A stretch of DNA of 47,779 nt from a virus: positions 1-47,779 of IMG/VR virus record IMGVR_UViG_3300028398_000002. One strand, 5' to 3'. This document shows, in pieces, positions 31,401 to 40,527 of the stretch (position 1 is its first letter; every line of letters begins with the position of its first letter). The notes beneath the pieces were generated by a model. The model had not been told where the DNA came from. It made no database searches and was given only the letters and a program-made list of their open reading frames with translations. Made by a program: the position numbers and the translations under genes.

Positions 31401-33453
31401 CGCCCACTTCACACGCCAGTGCATCGACAGTTGAATCCCATTCAACCACACGCTTTTGCGTTTGAGTTGTACCGTAAAAATATCGCGCTAATCGATAAGC
31501 TAAGTGCGCTTGCGTAACTCCGATAGCGTCGATAGTCTGTTTTTTATTTGATGACACGTTTGACGGATATTGTACGAATGACGGTCGGTAATCGTTTTCA
31601 AAATCATAAAATTTAACTTCGATAATGTCGGCTATATCCTCTTTTCCGACGTACGTTGTTTTATACGACCCCGCAACTATGTTACCCATTGAAAAGATTT
31701 GAGTTGCGGCACGCGGTTTATCAATAATAACACTATATTTATCACCTTTCAATACCGGAGTTGCTCTACCTACCATACATACGCGCTGTAACGTAGTCCA
31801 CACATCGACCGAAAAGTCGATCAATCCATGAAATTCAGCTCTATGGCGTGTAAGCGTCGAGCCGTTGAACGTGAAAGAAACCAACTCATTACACCACGTC
31901 GCAAAATCGACGAACGCCTGAAAATCTATGCTTTCATACGGTATTCCGGCTCCGTATCGTCTATTTGTCAAAATATCCCACGCTATCCACGCCGGATTGG
32001 ATGGTTCAACCGTAGCGTAAAACGCTCCCGTATCGTCATAGACGTCGATCGGCTTACGTCTTATTTTCGTTATAACTGAATTTATAGAGCCGCCAAGCGT
32101 TTTGGACGCTTCGATTCCAAGCGCTAATTTAGCAATATATGGATGACTCAACGAATCTAAATTTCGTTCAATATACGCTTCAAAAAACACGGTGTTGATT
32201 TCTCGTGACGTAGCGACATCGGCGGTTACTTTTGTAATTTTTATATCGTAAGTATCGCCGCTGTTTACGCTTAAAGTATAACGTTTTCTAATTTTGTGAG
32301 TTGTGTTACCGGAAATTTTTACCGTATCGAACCATTGTGTGTTATAGATTGGTCGTGATCTTCCTGTTTTGTACCATCCGGCACCAGGACTCGTTTCACT
32401 CCATTGATATTGCGGTACCCAGTCTATTGAATCGTTTCGCCATTCGTATTCAGTGCCCACAACATCTTTTCGATATTCGTAATATGTAGTCCACGTAGAA
32501 TCAGAAGTTCGTTTATATTCGATTTTTAGATACACATCTCTATTATCCAAACCGCCGGAATTATTAGCATAAAAGAGTCCTTGCGGCAATGTAATCAACA
32601 CATCTATACGATCAAGATCGTTCGACTGAGTCGTAGCGGTTACGGGCGTAGCATTCGTAACTTCGCTATTAACCGATATGTATTGTCTGTATGCGTTCTC
32701 ATCGGTATAGAGTATAGTTTTGTTTCCGGCGGCATCGAAAACGACTGTTTTACCAAACGCCTGCTGAGTCAATGTACCTGTACGATAATCATAAAAAGCG
32801 CGTTCAATTTGTGGAAACGGTATATTATTAACGGTAATATCATTTTCGCTAATCGGTTCGATTTCACCCTCACACAAAACCAGTCCCATATACAACATTT
32901 CGCTGTTTTCGTCGGGATAATCTTTGAAAATCGAATAGATATTACCGCCCACATTATACTGGCCGTATAGAATCGGAATCGGCCGCCCAATTTGGCTAAC
33001 GGTAGTCGTACCAGCCCAGCCGTAAGTCGGTGACGTGTCGAAAGATTCAGAGTTCAACTGCCCAAGTTTAGGTTGAACGGGTACGAGTGCATTTATAATA
33101 ACAAGTCCGGCCGTAACTAAGCTTGCAGTTATTAAAGCAGTACCGATTGCGCTTGAAATATTAAGAGCTGATGCGATAGATGCTGCAGCTGCGGGAGCAT
33201 AAACCGCAACGACTATCGTCAATATCGTCGCTATCACTTCCGGCACGGCGTGTTTTCCAAGATACGGAGCGTAAACTACCTGATCACCGTCACGTAATAC
33301 AATATCGAGCGTTTCTATCGATCTACCGTTCACCGAAACAATGTATGTCCCGTTTGACGGTATAACATCGCTCAAAAGCGTACCGTCGTCAACATTTGAA
33401 AAATCTATCTCTTTTTTCGTCAGTGGGTTTTTGATATACGCTACTCTAACCAT
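28438..33453 (-). CDS. Tail tip host-specificity protein (lambda I-J fusion)
   Basis: 1671 residues. Residues 1-70 resemble a ubiquitin/MoaD-like fold (IVSVNGRSI, LRDGDQVVYAP), as in lambda gpI. A glycine-rich hydrophobic region (about 80-115) follows, then the gpJ-like tip domains (PIPILYGQYNVGGNIY; TLGGSINSVITKIRRKP). About six fibronectin-III-like modules occupy the second half (ISWTPVDD, VLSWESV, LDWEVI, LTWSGQ, LTWDYV). A galactose-binding-like end finishes the protein. It docks on the host receptor. Confidence 0.88.
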   Translation of the reverse strand: MVRVAYIKNPLTKKEIDFSNVDDGTLLSDVIPSNGTYIVSVNGRSIETLDIVLRDGDQVVYAPYLGKHAVPEVIATILTIVVAVYAPAAAASIASALNISSAIGTALITASLVTAGLVIINALVPVQPKLGQLNSESFDTSPTYGWAGTTTVSQIGRPIPILYGQYNVGGNIYSIFKDYPDENSEMLYMGLVLCEGEIEPISENDITVNNIPFPQIERAFYDYRTGTLTQQAFGKTVVFDAAGNKTILYTDENAYRQYISVNSEVTNATPVTATTQSNDLDRIDVLITLPQGLFYANNSGGLDNRDVYLKIEYKRTSDSTWTTYYEYRKDVVGTEYEWRNDSIDWVPQYQWSETSPGAGWYKTGRSRPIYNTQWFDTVKISGNTTHKIRKRYTLSVNSGDTYDIKITKVTADVATSREINTVFFEAYIERNLDSLSHPYIAKLALGIEASKTLGGSINSVITKIRRKPIDVYDDTGAFYATVEPSNPAWIAWDILTNRRYGAGIPYESIDFQAFVDFATWCNELVSFTFNGSTLTRHRAEFHGLIDFSVDVWTTLQRVCMVGRATPVLKGDKYSVIIDKPRAATQIFSMGNIVAGSYKTTYVGKEDIADIIEVKFYDFENDYRPSFVQYPSNVSSNKKQTIDAIGVTQAHLAYRLARYFYGTTQTQKRVVEWDSTVDALACEVGDVVYFAHDVPNWGESGRTLAGSTTTHVVLDEPVTIDPTQTYTILIRHSDDTIEQRTLDTAALSAGDYTEFDVTQAFSTAPVEYSVYTIGTTTKNYQKLRIVNISRSVDNNFHIIAVDYNESILLDDSFELPTFEPPVLDYPTAQNIIVSEHLEKRKDGTIVGFIDLSWEFSGSMSAKFDIYAIPTDGGAAITLAKQVESTSISINALSLQETKEYTFKVVSVLTGWTQSLNDAAGVNYIYQGKSAPPSDVTGLSYNVIFDSGIEISWTPVDDVDLAGYNIYYNGVLVADRVTSTTYNLGFRDSGTVEIEAIDTSGNVSVNRASIVVTVEKPVILDVGYTFENSKIRVEIIYNDGSFAPLAFKLNNNGNIKIYANNIFELPQPSTGTFTYGFTVVMSGQIESAEFVKDVTVTPPTISNGVASIDNVYVVLSWESVAGSNPIDHYRVTNTQTNETFTTRETTIKLKVASYETVNFSVVAVDTRGFESSPLTISNVFNVPNITNLTYTFIDGKVKLDWEVINQSFPIEYYVVTHNGIDHIVNTNSYITPADWLGSETFTVKAVDIHGQSGQAQSTTVTIDSPNSPIVNGRVDKTVLVLTWSGQAATLPISHYVVCWDSQCVTVDALAYSIPITWQSKTFTIKAVDIVGNESATTTYTHTVTLPEVTSVSYQVLDNNVILTWDYVLGSLPFDTAIIKRGTDFATAEVIGTKTGTFTLIFETSGGEYTYWVAIRDSAGNIGTAKSVTVTVSSPPNYILKVNWNSDFSGTKTNAHLSDGKLWAPINITETYDEHFSTRGWTSPQDQIDAGYPIWSQPYPQSASYIETFDYGVTLASSMVNVDYTVSDIIGTGVSISVDVELSDDGTTWTLYQNTRRVYGTQFRYVRITVHFTSTDDKSLVALSDLSVRLDSKEISDFGNATCNAADTNGTFIPFNKNFVDVDSITVTYQGTNSVTHSIEFNDVPYPTGFNVYLFDSQTGARVSGDIYWQARGY

Positions 33454-33860
33454 TGAAAAAATCCTGCCACTCTATTTTTCCAAAACAAACTATCAATGCT
33501 ATCGATTCTCACAACGCCGTTTTCCACTATATGGACGAAATGTTTTTCGCTACACATATAACCTATATGCTCTATTATACCGCCGAAAGCCAGTAAAACT
33601 ACGTGCGCATCTTTCGCTTCGCATTCAGCCCATCGAGATCGAGAATCGGTTTTGATTTTCGCATATTCTTGTGTGAAAATAGTTGAAACATTTTCAAGAT
33701 TGTTATATTGCCAATCGTCATCTATAGCTATGTTACGATCGTGCCACATTAGCCACACGACCAAACCCCAGCAGTCGAAACCGTTAATCGGGTCGCGCCC
33801 GTGCAATTTAAACGGCGCCCCGATTACATCGCGAACCGCTTTTTTGTCAACACAACTCAC
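33441..33860 (-). CDS. Tail assembly NlpC/P60 peptidase (lambda K-like)
   Basis: 139 residues. GFDCWGLVVWLM (about 28-39) has the catalytic Cys, and HIGYM near 100 the His, as in the NlpC/P60 half of lambda gpK. It lies between L- and J-type genes, as in lambda, and lacks the JAB half of gpK. GTG 33860 follows GAGGGT. Confidence 0.85.
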   Translation of the reverse strand: MSCVDKKAVRDVIGAPFKLHGRDPINGFDCWGLVVWLMWHDRNIAIDDDWQYNNLENVSTIFTQEYAKIKTDSRSRWAECEAKDAHVVLLAFGGIIEHIGYMCSEKHFVHIVENGVVRIDSIDSLFWKNRVAGFFQWLE

Positions 33861-33861
33861 G

Positions 33862-34491
33862 TCAAACCCTCAACACGGCAGCCGGCATAGACGGAAACGC
33901 GAGAAACGGTAAGTCGTTCGTCCGTCCGAAAAGCGTTTCACAATCTTTTAACGATTTACCGCACGACGTCGCCGCTCCCGTATACGTGCATCCGGTTGCG
34001 GAGTCTTTAAAAACCGCTTGACAATAATCAGGGATACATTTTCGCTTCGGCACGATAATTTTCGTAGGATTTGCAACTCCGAGCGTAAACGTTACAGTAA
34101 GTTCGTTCGCTTCAACGCTTAACACCGTCAAATCAAGCGTTATATCGGCTACATTGTTAGCCAGCGCGTCGGTATGTACGATAAACAATTTAACTTTCCA
34201 ACCGGAACCGTAATCGGGATCACTCTCAACATAGTTTTGAATTACCCGCGAAACATTCGATATAGACAAATTAATTTCCGGCAATTTACCGTTCACATCA
34301 AATTCTATTTCGGAATGTATAATTGCCAGAGCTTGCCACGTTTGGCCGTTCCATGTCACATCTTCCGTATTGCGCACAAAATATAGTTTAGTACCGTCAT
34401 TTAGCGTCACTTCCAAAAATAATAGAAACACACCGTCATCATCGAGCGCATTTTTAGCTATAGTAGTTTCAGCATTTAATGGCAAAGGCAT
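33862..34491 (-). CDS. Minor tail protein L, Fe-S type
   Basis: 209 residues. The C-terminal part has C-x4-C near 153, then Cys residues in TGCTYTG, SCGKSLKDC, matching the lambda gpL C-terminus that carries an iron-sulfur cluster. The N-terminal part is strand-rich (VFLLFLEVTLNDG; INLSISNVSR). It joins the tail tip between M and K/J proteins. Confidence 0.82.
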   Translation of the reverse strand: MPLPLNAETTIAKNALDDDGVFLLFLEVTLNDGTKLYFVRNTEDVTWNGQTWQALAIIHSEIEFDVNGKLPEINLSISNVSRVIQNYVESDPDYGSGWKVKLFIVHTDALANNVADITLDLTVLSVEANELTVTFTLGVANPTKIIVPKRKCIPDYCQAVFKDSATGCTYTGAATSCGKSLKDCETLFGRTNDLPFLAFPSMPAAVLRV

Positions 34492-34492
34492 A

Positions 34493-34825
34493 TTAAATCT
34501 CCCTAAATATTACATCGGAAATAGTTGCTGTCGTAGGTGATACGAAAACACGTCGCGGCGGTTGTGTGAATCTCACTGTAACCGTGCCGCGATTCTGCGG
34601 TAAAGCCAATTGAAAGGCTTGAAACGTTTCAACCGTATCGAAAAACGACATTATCGTATCTGCATCAGCATTTGAAATATTTTTAAACTCATAATTGAAA
34701 ATTTTTCGGCTTCGCGTATATTTTCTCCGAGTCTGTACGTATCCGTTTTCTAACTTATCTTTAATAGCTGAATCTTCAACGGTTTCATTGTATGACGTGG
34801 GCGGGATATTAGGAAACACTGCCAT
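34493..34825 (-). CDS. Minor tail protein M
   Basis: 110 residues in the pattern of the phage minor tail M family: FPNIPPTSYNE, then LENGYVQTRRKY, YEFKNIS, IMSFFDTVETFQAFQL. It lies between the tape measure and L genes, as in lambda. The start overlaps the tape-measure stop (TAATG). Confidence 0.82.
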   Translation of the reverse strand: MAVFPNIPPTSYNETVEDSAIKDKLENGYVQTRRKYTRSRKIFNYEFKNISNADADTIMSFFDTVETFQAFQLALPQNRGTVTVRFTQPPRRVFVSPTTATISDVIFREI

Positions 34826-37095
34826 TATTTGCCTCCAATTAAAGCTTTAAATGCGGGGTTTGTACGCGCGTGTTTCAAAACTACGTTTATAATCTCATTT
34901 TCGCGGTTGCGCTGAATCGACGTCACATCGAAATCAACAGGCAATCCGGTTTCATTCGAAACATTTATCGTCACATTAGTCGATCTATTAGCAAGCGCCG
35001 CCGCCTGATTTTTTGTCAGCACAACTTCGCCCACCTGTAAAATTGCGGGCACCTCATCACTACGTAGTCCCACAACTCCGCCGCTATGGAATTTTTGAAT
35101 CCCATTCGGTACCACGACGCCGCCAGTGTGAGCCGTAGGGAGTCCGACACTTTGTAAGATAGGGTTCAACACTTTCATCATCATCATTTTCGCCAGCATA
35201 TCGGCTATGTAGCGTTGCACCGCTTCAGAAAATGATCGGAAATAGTCTTGCAGCGATTTTATCTTGCCCCGCATCGAGTCGAAAAACAAATCGCTAAACG
35301 AGCTTTCCATCGCTTCAGCCGTGTTATACATCAATTCTTTCAACTGAATAGTCAACGGCTTAATCTCTTTGATGTATTGGTTAAAACCAGTGATCAAGCT
35401 CTTTGATAAGCTGCTTTGAATCTCATCAAGCTGATTTTTAGTTGTAGCCAATTCGCCGTTCAACTGAATTAGCGTTTGTGTTAACATTTGAGCTTGTACG
35501 GGGTCGAACGTGTGTTGCAACTGATATTTGATAACTGAAATTTTCTCTTTTAAAATCTCGATCTTATCCGTGAGATACAACACGACGTCGATTTGACCGG
35601 ACGACTTTTTAAACTCTAACAATGCTTTCAGCGATTCAAGTCCGCTCAATGCTAAACGTGATTGAAACTCAACTTCTTTTTTAAGCCGTTCTTGCCGATA
35701 TTTATCTTCAATCTCCGCTTTTTTCTCTTCGACTACTCTTTTAAGCCTAATTTCTAAAAGCCCTGTCGCCAATCCTGCAGCTTTCGCTTTTGCCAATAAA
35801 TCCGCTGCCCACGTGTCCCATTTTCGTTTTTGTTTATCAATATCCGGCGCCGTAGCGTCAAAGATTGCCGCTTGTATCTCTTTTAGAGTTTGCCACGCCT
35901 CATCGGATACCGTGATTTTATCAACTTCGACATTAGGTGCGGGTAGGTTATTCGGAAGATTTTTTGTAAAATCGTCCCAATTAATTTTAAACGCAATAGC
36001 ATCTTCAGTTTCTTTTTGAATTGCTTTAATTTTAGCGCGCCAATCAGCTACAATCGCATTCAAACCTTGCTTCAACACAATATCGCGCGTAGCCGTAGAA
36101 GCTTTTCGCCACTGATTGAAAAGTTTCAACGCTCCTATGGCAGCTTCGATCGACTCGACCAGCATCCGCCAACCGCTCACAATGTAAAGCAATAGCGGTA
36201 ACGTTTTCATTAACAATTTACTAAGTTGCGAGTATAGCGGTATCAAATTAGTTGAAAGCGAGTCTTTCAAATTCTCAAATTCAGCGTTCATTTTTTGAAA
36301 CGTTTCGAATGTCGTTTCGTGTACCTTTTTAAAAGCTTCAATTGTGCCGCGACTCTGTTTCATCACTTTATCGAGTACGGCCATTTTTTGCTCATACGGC
36401 GTTAATTGATCAACGGTTTTACCAATCTTTTTTGCATAATCTTCAAAAGCTTGTCCGAGTTTAATCGTGATACCCAAGTTATCAAGAATCAACGGTGACA
36501 GACGGCCCACACCCGTAACAATATCGTTAAACGCCGCCGTCACATCTCTCCCAGTTAGTCGTGCTCTATATCGCGCAACCTCCATCAATTCAGCCATCTT
36601 TTTGTACGGGATACCAAGTGACTTCGCTTGATTGATCGCTTTAACGAGTGACGTGTCATCGATTAGCCCGCCGGAGGCTTTTTTAACCTCATCAAAAATC
36701 TTTTTAACATCTTCGCCCGCACGCTTTGCCGTGATTGCGAACGCTTGAAGTATCTGTTGTGTTTTTGCAGCTTCACGAGCTAAATCGAAACCTTTCATAA
36801 GCGCGTATGTCGCGCCGCCAATCGCCGCAAAAGCTTTTATCCACGCTGTTTTAACGCCGTTCGCCGCTTTTTTCGCTGTTTCACGGAGCTGCTCAAATCC
36901 ACTCTTAGACTTAGTTGTCATTTGATCAAGTGACGATTCAATCTGTTTTATAGCACTATCAAAAGTTTTAGTCGATAATTTACCGGACGAAAAGCTCTTT
37001 TTCAGATTTTCGAGGTTGTGCTTAACATTTTTTAGCTGTTTCGACATTTCGTCGCGTAGTTTTATGACGGCGGTCAATTCGACTTGTTTTGCCAT
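34825..37095 (-). CDS. Tail tape measure protein
   Basis: 756 residues, mainly helical: N-terminal coiled coil (LRDEMSKQLKNVKHNLENLKK), a hydrophobic/glycine-rich patch (about 75-90), a second membrane-like segment (LLLYIVSGWRML near 290) and a C-terminal globular end with HTGGVV and FHSGGVV motifs. At about 1.5 angstrom per residue the tail would be near 110 nm. GGAG precedes ATG 37095. Confidence 0.88.
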   Translation of the reverse strand: MAKQVELTAVIKLRDEMSKQLKNVKHNLENLKKSFSSGKLSTKTFDSAIKQIESSLDQMTTKSKSGFEQLRETAKKAANGVKTAWIKAFAAIGGATYALMKGFDLAREAAKTQQILQAFAITAKRAGEDVKKIFDEVKKASGGLIDDTSLVKAINQAKSLGIPYKKMAELMEVARYRARLTGRDVTAAFNDIVTGVGRLSPLILDNLGITIKLGQAFEDYAKKIGKTVDQLTPYEQKMAVLDKVMKQSRGTIEAFKKVHETTFETFQKMNAEFENLKDSLSTNLIPLYSQLSKLLMKTLPLLLYIVSGWRMLVESIEAAIGALKLFNQWRKASTATRDIVLKQGLNAIVADWRAKIKAIQKETEDAIAFKINWDDFTKNLPNNLPAPNVEVDKITVSDEAWQTLKEIQAAIFDATAPDIDKQKRKWDTWAADLLAKAKAAGLATGLLEIRLKRVVEEKKAEIEDKYRQERLKKEVEFQSRLALSGLESLKALLEFKKSSGQIDVVLYLTDKIEILKEKISVIKYQLQHTFDPVQAQMLTQTLIQLNGELATTKNQLDEIQSSLSKSLITGFNQYIKEIKPLTIQLKELMYNTAEAMESSFSDLFFDSMRGKIKSLQDYFRSFSEAVQRYIADMLAKMMMMKVLNPILQSVGLPTAHTGGVVVPNGIQKFHSGGVVGLRSDEVPAILQVGEVVLTKNQAAALANRSTNVTINVSNETGLPVDFDVTSIQRNRENEIINVVLKHARTNPAFKALIGGK

Positions 37096-37696
37096 TTCGT
37101 TAGCTCCATTTTCAATCTATTCATAGCTATGACATACCAGTACGGTTGATCTATTATACCGCCGGACGTGTATAAAAACCCCGCTTCGTAATGTTGAAAC
37201 AATTCGATCAATTCAGTAACGCGCTCATCGTAGAGTAAAAGTTTTGGGCAAAAAGAAAAGCGATAGTCCCCGATCACAAACGTATCGGCATCGGGTAGCG
37301 TACCCGTACGTGATGGAAAAAGTTTACCGTCACACGCGCGTTCTTTGTAGTGTGCATATTCGCGACATTTATCACAATCGAAATTTTCAAGTTCGTCACG
37401 AATAGCGAAAAGTGCTGCCGCCGTATCCGTTACTTTTTTGCTTCGGTAGCCGCCTCCAACACGGCGTTGAAAATTTCAAAAACTTCGTTGAACGTAAGTT
37501 TATCTTTATCATCACCTACGACGACTTGTACTACACGATCAATATCGTCATCGGAAATGCTATTTAGAATATCGACATCTTCGCCAGCTTCCATCATACG
37601 CTTCACAAGTCCAAAAATTCGCGCCTCTTTAATCTGTTTCCACGTCAATGTAGAAATTTCTATGTCTCCGATACTCGTTTTGATAACTTTTGCCAT
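37074..37696 (-). CDS. Tail assembly chaperone GT, made by -1 frameshift
   Basis: The G gene ends GCA-AAA-AAG-TAA. This contains A-AAA-AAG (37433-37439), a classical -1 slippery heptamer. After slipping back one base the ribosome reads 119 more codons to 37074, giving about 207 residues. The T part (VTDTAAALFAIRDELENFD, then CDKCREYAHYKERAC) has no good start of its own and overlaps the tape-measure start by 22 bases. This matches the conserved G/GT system of siphophage tails. Confidence 0.85.
37430..37696 (-). CDS. Tail assembly chaperone G
   Basis: 88 residues from ATG 37696 (GGAGG upstream). Helical and acidic, beginning with a short strand and the helix LTWKQIKEARIFGLVKRM, as in G-type chaperones. 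Most ribosomes stop at TAA 37430-37432; a fraction shifts to make GT. It helps the tape measure and tube assemble. TATAAT at 37722-37727 may give it extra transcription. Confidence 0.85.
   Translation of the reverse strand: MAKVIKTSIGDIEISTLTWKQIKEARIFGLVKRMMEAGEDVDILNSISDDDIDRVVQVVVGDDKDKLTFNEVFEIFNAVLEAATEAKK
37433..37439 (-). promoter_or_regulatory. Programmed -1 frameshift site AAAAAAG
   Basis: Minus-strand A-AAA-AAG in the G frame, immediately before the TAA stop. It is the same heptamer used in E. coli dnaX. The zero-frame stop next to it and the open -1 frame of 119 codons make function very likely. Confidence 0.85.
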
Positions 37697-37721
37697 TATA
37701 ACCTCCAAATCAGTTTTTTAA

Positions 37722-37727
37722 ATTATA
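37722..37727 (-). promoter_or_regulatory. -10-like TATAAT upstream of G
   Basis: GGGTATAATT on the minus strand overlaps the GTA-TAA stop of the tail terminator gene and lies 26 bases before ATG 37696. It is a weaker relative of the late motif without the ACG; it could simply reflect the GTA-TAA gene end. Confidence 0.3.
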
Positions 37728-38148
37728 CCCTATTTTCGCGGTACGTCACATCCATCGAGACATTCAAAACGATATAACCGTCCATAAAATGGTCGTTTAT
37801 ATCTTCAACTATCGTATATGATACATCTATCACACCGTCCGAAAATTGTTCGTTAACATCTAAACTATTCTGAATCAATTCCACATACTCGTCAATCAGT
37901 TTGAAATACTCATCTTCGTTCGTCTCTCGATCGATCACCGTGAAACCAAGATTTACACTTAAAACGTTATAGTCGTAAACGCCTGTCTGGTTTGCAGATG
38001 TCGTAGAAGCAGCATTATAGCACACCATTGGTAAATCGGAACGTTTAATCCCTTCCAACGGCTCCAAACCACGTTTGATGCGTTTAGCTTTGCCAGCGAA
38101 AATCTTTTTCAACATCGCTTCGAAATCTTTTAGTAGTTGTGCTCTCAT
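37723..38148 (-). CDS. Tail terminator-like protein
   Basis: 141 residues upstream of the G chaperone, where tail terminators lie in HK97/lambda-type phages. The pattern is alpha/beta: LLKDFEAMLKKIF, then LPMVCYN, SVNLGFTVIDRET, DVSYTIVEDI, YIVLNVSMDVTYRE. AAAGG precedes ATG 38148. Assigned mainly by position, size and strand pattern. Confidence 0.6.
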   Translation of the reverse strand: MRAQLLKDFEAMLKKIFAGKAKRIKRGLEPLEGIKRSDLPMVCYNAASTTSANQTGVYDYNVLSVNLGFTVIDRETNEDEYFKLIDEYVELIQNSLDVNEQFSDGVIDVSYTIVEDINDHFMDGYIVLNVSMDVTYRENRV

Positions 38149-38178
38149 AACAAACCTTTAAATAAGATAATTTTTGTC

Positions 38179-38811
38179 TCATTTAATCGTACCATACTTA
38201 GCGAGCCAGTTTTCAACGATTTTTTCAAATTTCGGTCTAAACGCTTCGACAGATTTTTGCAGCCACATAATTTTAGGTATTTTCACATGTTTAACCAGTA
38301 CAAAATACGGCCGCAATTGTTTACCCTGCTTCGCAACCAAAATAGTATTGCCGCGCTTCGATTTTATCGGAAAAAGTTCAGGATATTGTTTTGGAATATC
38401 ACCGCGCGTTCTCCAAAAAAATCGCGGCGCGCCGGACGGCGTTAAAGCGTCTCCGATAGGAATCGCCAAAGCGCCGCCAGCTTTTTTCGGATAGATATCG
38501 CCGCCGTAGTTTAGAATCGCTGCATATTTAACCGACGTCCCCACAAAAACGGCCGCGCTATACGGGTCTGTATTTTCGTAACGCCACACGCCGTAAGGTG
38601 AATTTTTATCCCCAAAAGAGTTGCGCAGCCGTCCGGTACGGACGTGTAGCGGATGACCGCGTGTCAAATATAACTTTTTTGTGTAGTTAGCGTACTCGAC
38701 GCCCGCTTGCGCTAAAGTTTTTTCAAAAAGCTTTCGACGCTGATTATCATTCTCTAAAAAGCGTAAAACGCCTTCATATTCAGCTTTTTGAAACGATATT
38801 AATATATCCAT
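38179..38811 (-). CDS. HK97 gp10-like / virion morphogenesis neck protein
   Basis: 210 residues. HPLHVRTGRLRNSF and VGTSVKYAAILNYGG are the typical landmarks of gp10-like/virion morphogenesis proteins that act at the head-tail joint. It overlaps the connector gene by 13 bases and precedes the tail terminator. Confidence 0.78.
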   Translation of the reverse strand: MDILISFQKAEYEGVLRFLENDNQRRKLFEKTLAQAGVEYANYTKKLYLTRGHPLHVRTGRLRNSFGDKNSPYGVWRYENTDPYSAAVFVGTSVKYAAILNYGGDIYPKKAGGALAIPIGDALTPSGAPRFFWRTRGDIPKQYPELFPIKSKRGNTILVAKQGKQLRPYFVLVKHVKIPKIMWLQKSVEAFRPKFEKIVENWLAKYGTIK

Positions 38812-39338
38812 CGACGGTGCTTATCCAAAATCTCTTTAACTTGAAGCGGTATGGCATTCGTATCGTAAACATAACTACCGTCGGGCGTTACTACAGATTG
38901 AACGCCGCCTTTAATTCTATCGGTTTGATAGTAGAGATGTTGACATAGTAGAAGTTGTGCATATTCAATATCAGGCGGGATAGTCTCATAACCAGCACGA
39001 TACGAAACTTCGTAAACGTTCAAAGAGCTGAAACGATTCAACCACGAAATCAGCCCAGTAGAACCGCCATCTTCAAGTGTGATTTCATTTGTGAGGTCAT
39101 AACTATCATCTTTGCGGATTATCGACTGTATCGAAATGATCGGATAGTAATGCAGCGCCAAAAATCGCGACTCCGTACCGCGTAGTTGCTCTACAAGATC
39201 GGTCGCCGCGATTTTATTTTGAATATAATTTTCCATTATAAACATAGATGATGTTAAAATTTGATTTAACAGTCTATCGGATGACGGGTCATCGAGTCCA
39301 ATCTCCAACGATTGCTTCAATTCATTCAGCGTGAGCAT
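38799..39338 (-). CDS. Head-tail connector protein (gp6-like)
   Basis: 179 residues. Begins LTLNELKQSLEIGLDDPSSDRLLNQIL and has LALHYYPIISIQSIIRKD and VSYRAGYETIPPDIEYAQLLL, the usual outline of the HK97 gp6-type adaptor forming a ring under the portal. Start overlaps the preceding stop (TAATG). Confidence 0.8.
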   Translation of the reverse strand: MLTLNELKQSLEIGLDDPSSDRLLNQILTSSMFIMENYIQNKIAATDLVEQLRGTESRFLALHYYPIISIQSIIRKDDSYDLTNEITLEDGGSTGLISWLNRFSSLNVYEVSYRAGYETIPPDIEYAQLLLCQHLYYQTDRIKGGVQSVVTPDGSYVYDTNAIPLQVKEILDKHRRWIY

Positions 39339-39532
39339 TATTTGACCTCAATATCGGCTTTGAATTTATCCTGAGTTTCTACTTTTTTACGGCTTCGCGG
39401 CGTTGGGATAATTTCCACAATGCCGTAACTTTCAAGTTTTTTCGCTTGTGCTTTGTCTATATTTTTTATCTCGACGCCAGCAGGGTAAATCCTGCCGTTG
39501 ATCGACGTCCTTACAAGTGTTTTAACCGTCAT
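39338..39532 (-). CDS. Small neck-region protein (64 aa)
   Basis: 64 residues from ATG 39532 (ATGA overlap with the tail tube gene). VKTLVRTSINGRIYPAGVE and IDKAQAKKLESYGIVEII resemble the short SH3-like proteins often found beside connector genes. Basic C-terminus (PRSRKK). Role uncertain. Confidence 0.65.
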   Translation of the reverse strand: MTVKTLVRTSINGRIYPAGVEIKNIDKAQAKKLESYGIVEIIPTPRSRKKVETQDKFKADIEVK

Positions 39533-40527
39533 CGCAAAATTACCCTCACTTCGTCATCATTTCCAACCGCCGTGAATGCCGTTTCGTATGTACGTATTCC
39601 ATCACGCGCTGCCGGAGATACGTTGTTATATACCGCACGCGGTACAATTAGCTCCACAATGTTACCCGCCGTATTTCCTACGTGTCCGCCTATAGTCTGC
39701 TCTGTACCAGCTTCAAACGTCGCCCAGATGTCGTATTGAGATAGTTTCATTGCATCGGGGTCAACGGTACCGTTTGTATTCCGTGACAATATAGAGAAAT
39801 CACCGACGCCAGTCGGGTCGTTCAAATCGTCACGTTGTGCAAGGTCGTTTGCAAGGTCAACGGTGAATTTTGAAAGTATGGGCGCATAGCCGCCAGTGAT
39901 GGATGGAGGTGTGTTACCGGACGCTTCGGCAAATGTACCGCCCATAGTCAGCCCTGCACCTTTACAAAGTGCTGGTGTCGGCATCGTTTCATACGTTAGA
40001 GATGGAAATGTCACTTCAGTCGGTGTATTGAATTTACCCGTAAATGTGAAATTGATTTTTCCTATCTGGTTAGCAGTCATATCGAATGAGCACGTGCCGC
40101 GCGCTCCGGTGATTTTATAAAGCGTGTCATCGAGATATGCGTAAATAGTCAATGATTGAAACCCACTTGATACGGGTTTAAACTCGAAAAATCCATCACC
40201 CGCACCCGCAGCACTTTCAGCCGTAGCGGTTACACCGAGTCCGCACGCTTCTAAAAGTCGAGCATAGCGCGGCGCCGTAGCACCATCATTTTGTACTCCG
40301 TTACCCTTCATTTCTACATAAAACGAAACAGATGCGTATTTTTTACCGCCAAGCGTTGCTTCCGGTGAAATAGATTCTTTGTACGGTTTTCGTTCGACTT
40401 GCTCTATCGACGGCGTGAACGAAAAGTCAAAAATTTCAATTGCGTCGGTAGCGGGGTCGGGTAGCGCATCCGTTCCGTAAGTGGTTTCGATTTTAGCGAG
40501 TATCGCGGTTCGTCTTTCTATTGCCAT
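39529..40527 (-). CDS. Major tail tube protein
   Basis: 332 residues, strand-rich, with a typical tail-tube start (ERRTAILAKIETTYGTDALP) and repeated strand/loop units (FSFTPSIEQVERKPYKESIS; INFTFTGKFNTPTEVTFPSL). Its place directly after the capsid and before the connector genes is unusual, since tube genes normally follow the neck genes. Decoration protein is the alternative, but size and pattern favour the tube. Confidence 0.75.
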   Translation of the reverse strand: MAIERRTAILAKIETTYGTDALPDPATDAIEIFDFSFTPSIEQVERKPYKESISPEATLGGKKYASVSFYVEMKGNGVQNDGATAPRYARLLEACGLGVTATAESAAGAGDGFFEFKPVSSGFQSLTIYAYLDDTLYKITGARGTCSFDMTANQIGKINFTFTGKFNTPTEVTFPSLTYETMPTPALCKGAGLTMGGTFAEASGNTPPSITGGYAPILSKFTVDLANDLAQRDDLNDPTGVGDFSILSRNTNGTVDPDAMKLSQYDIWATFEAGTEQTIGGHVGNTAGNIVELIVPRAVYNNVSPAARDGIRTYETAFTAVGNDDEVRVILR

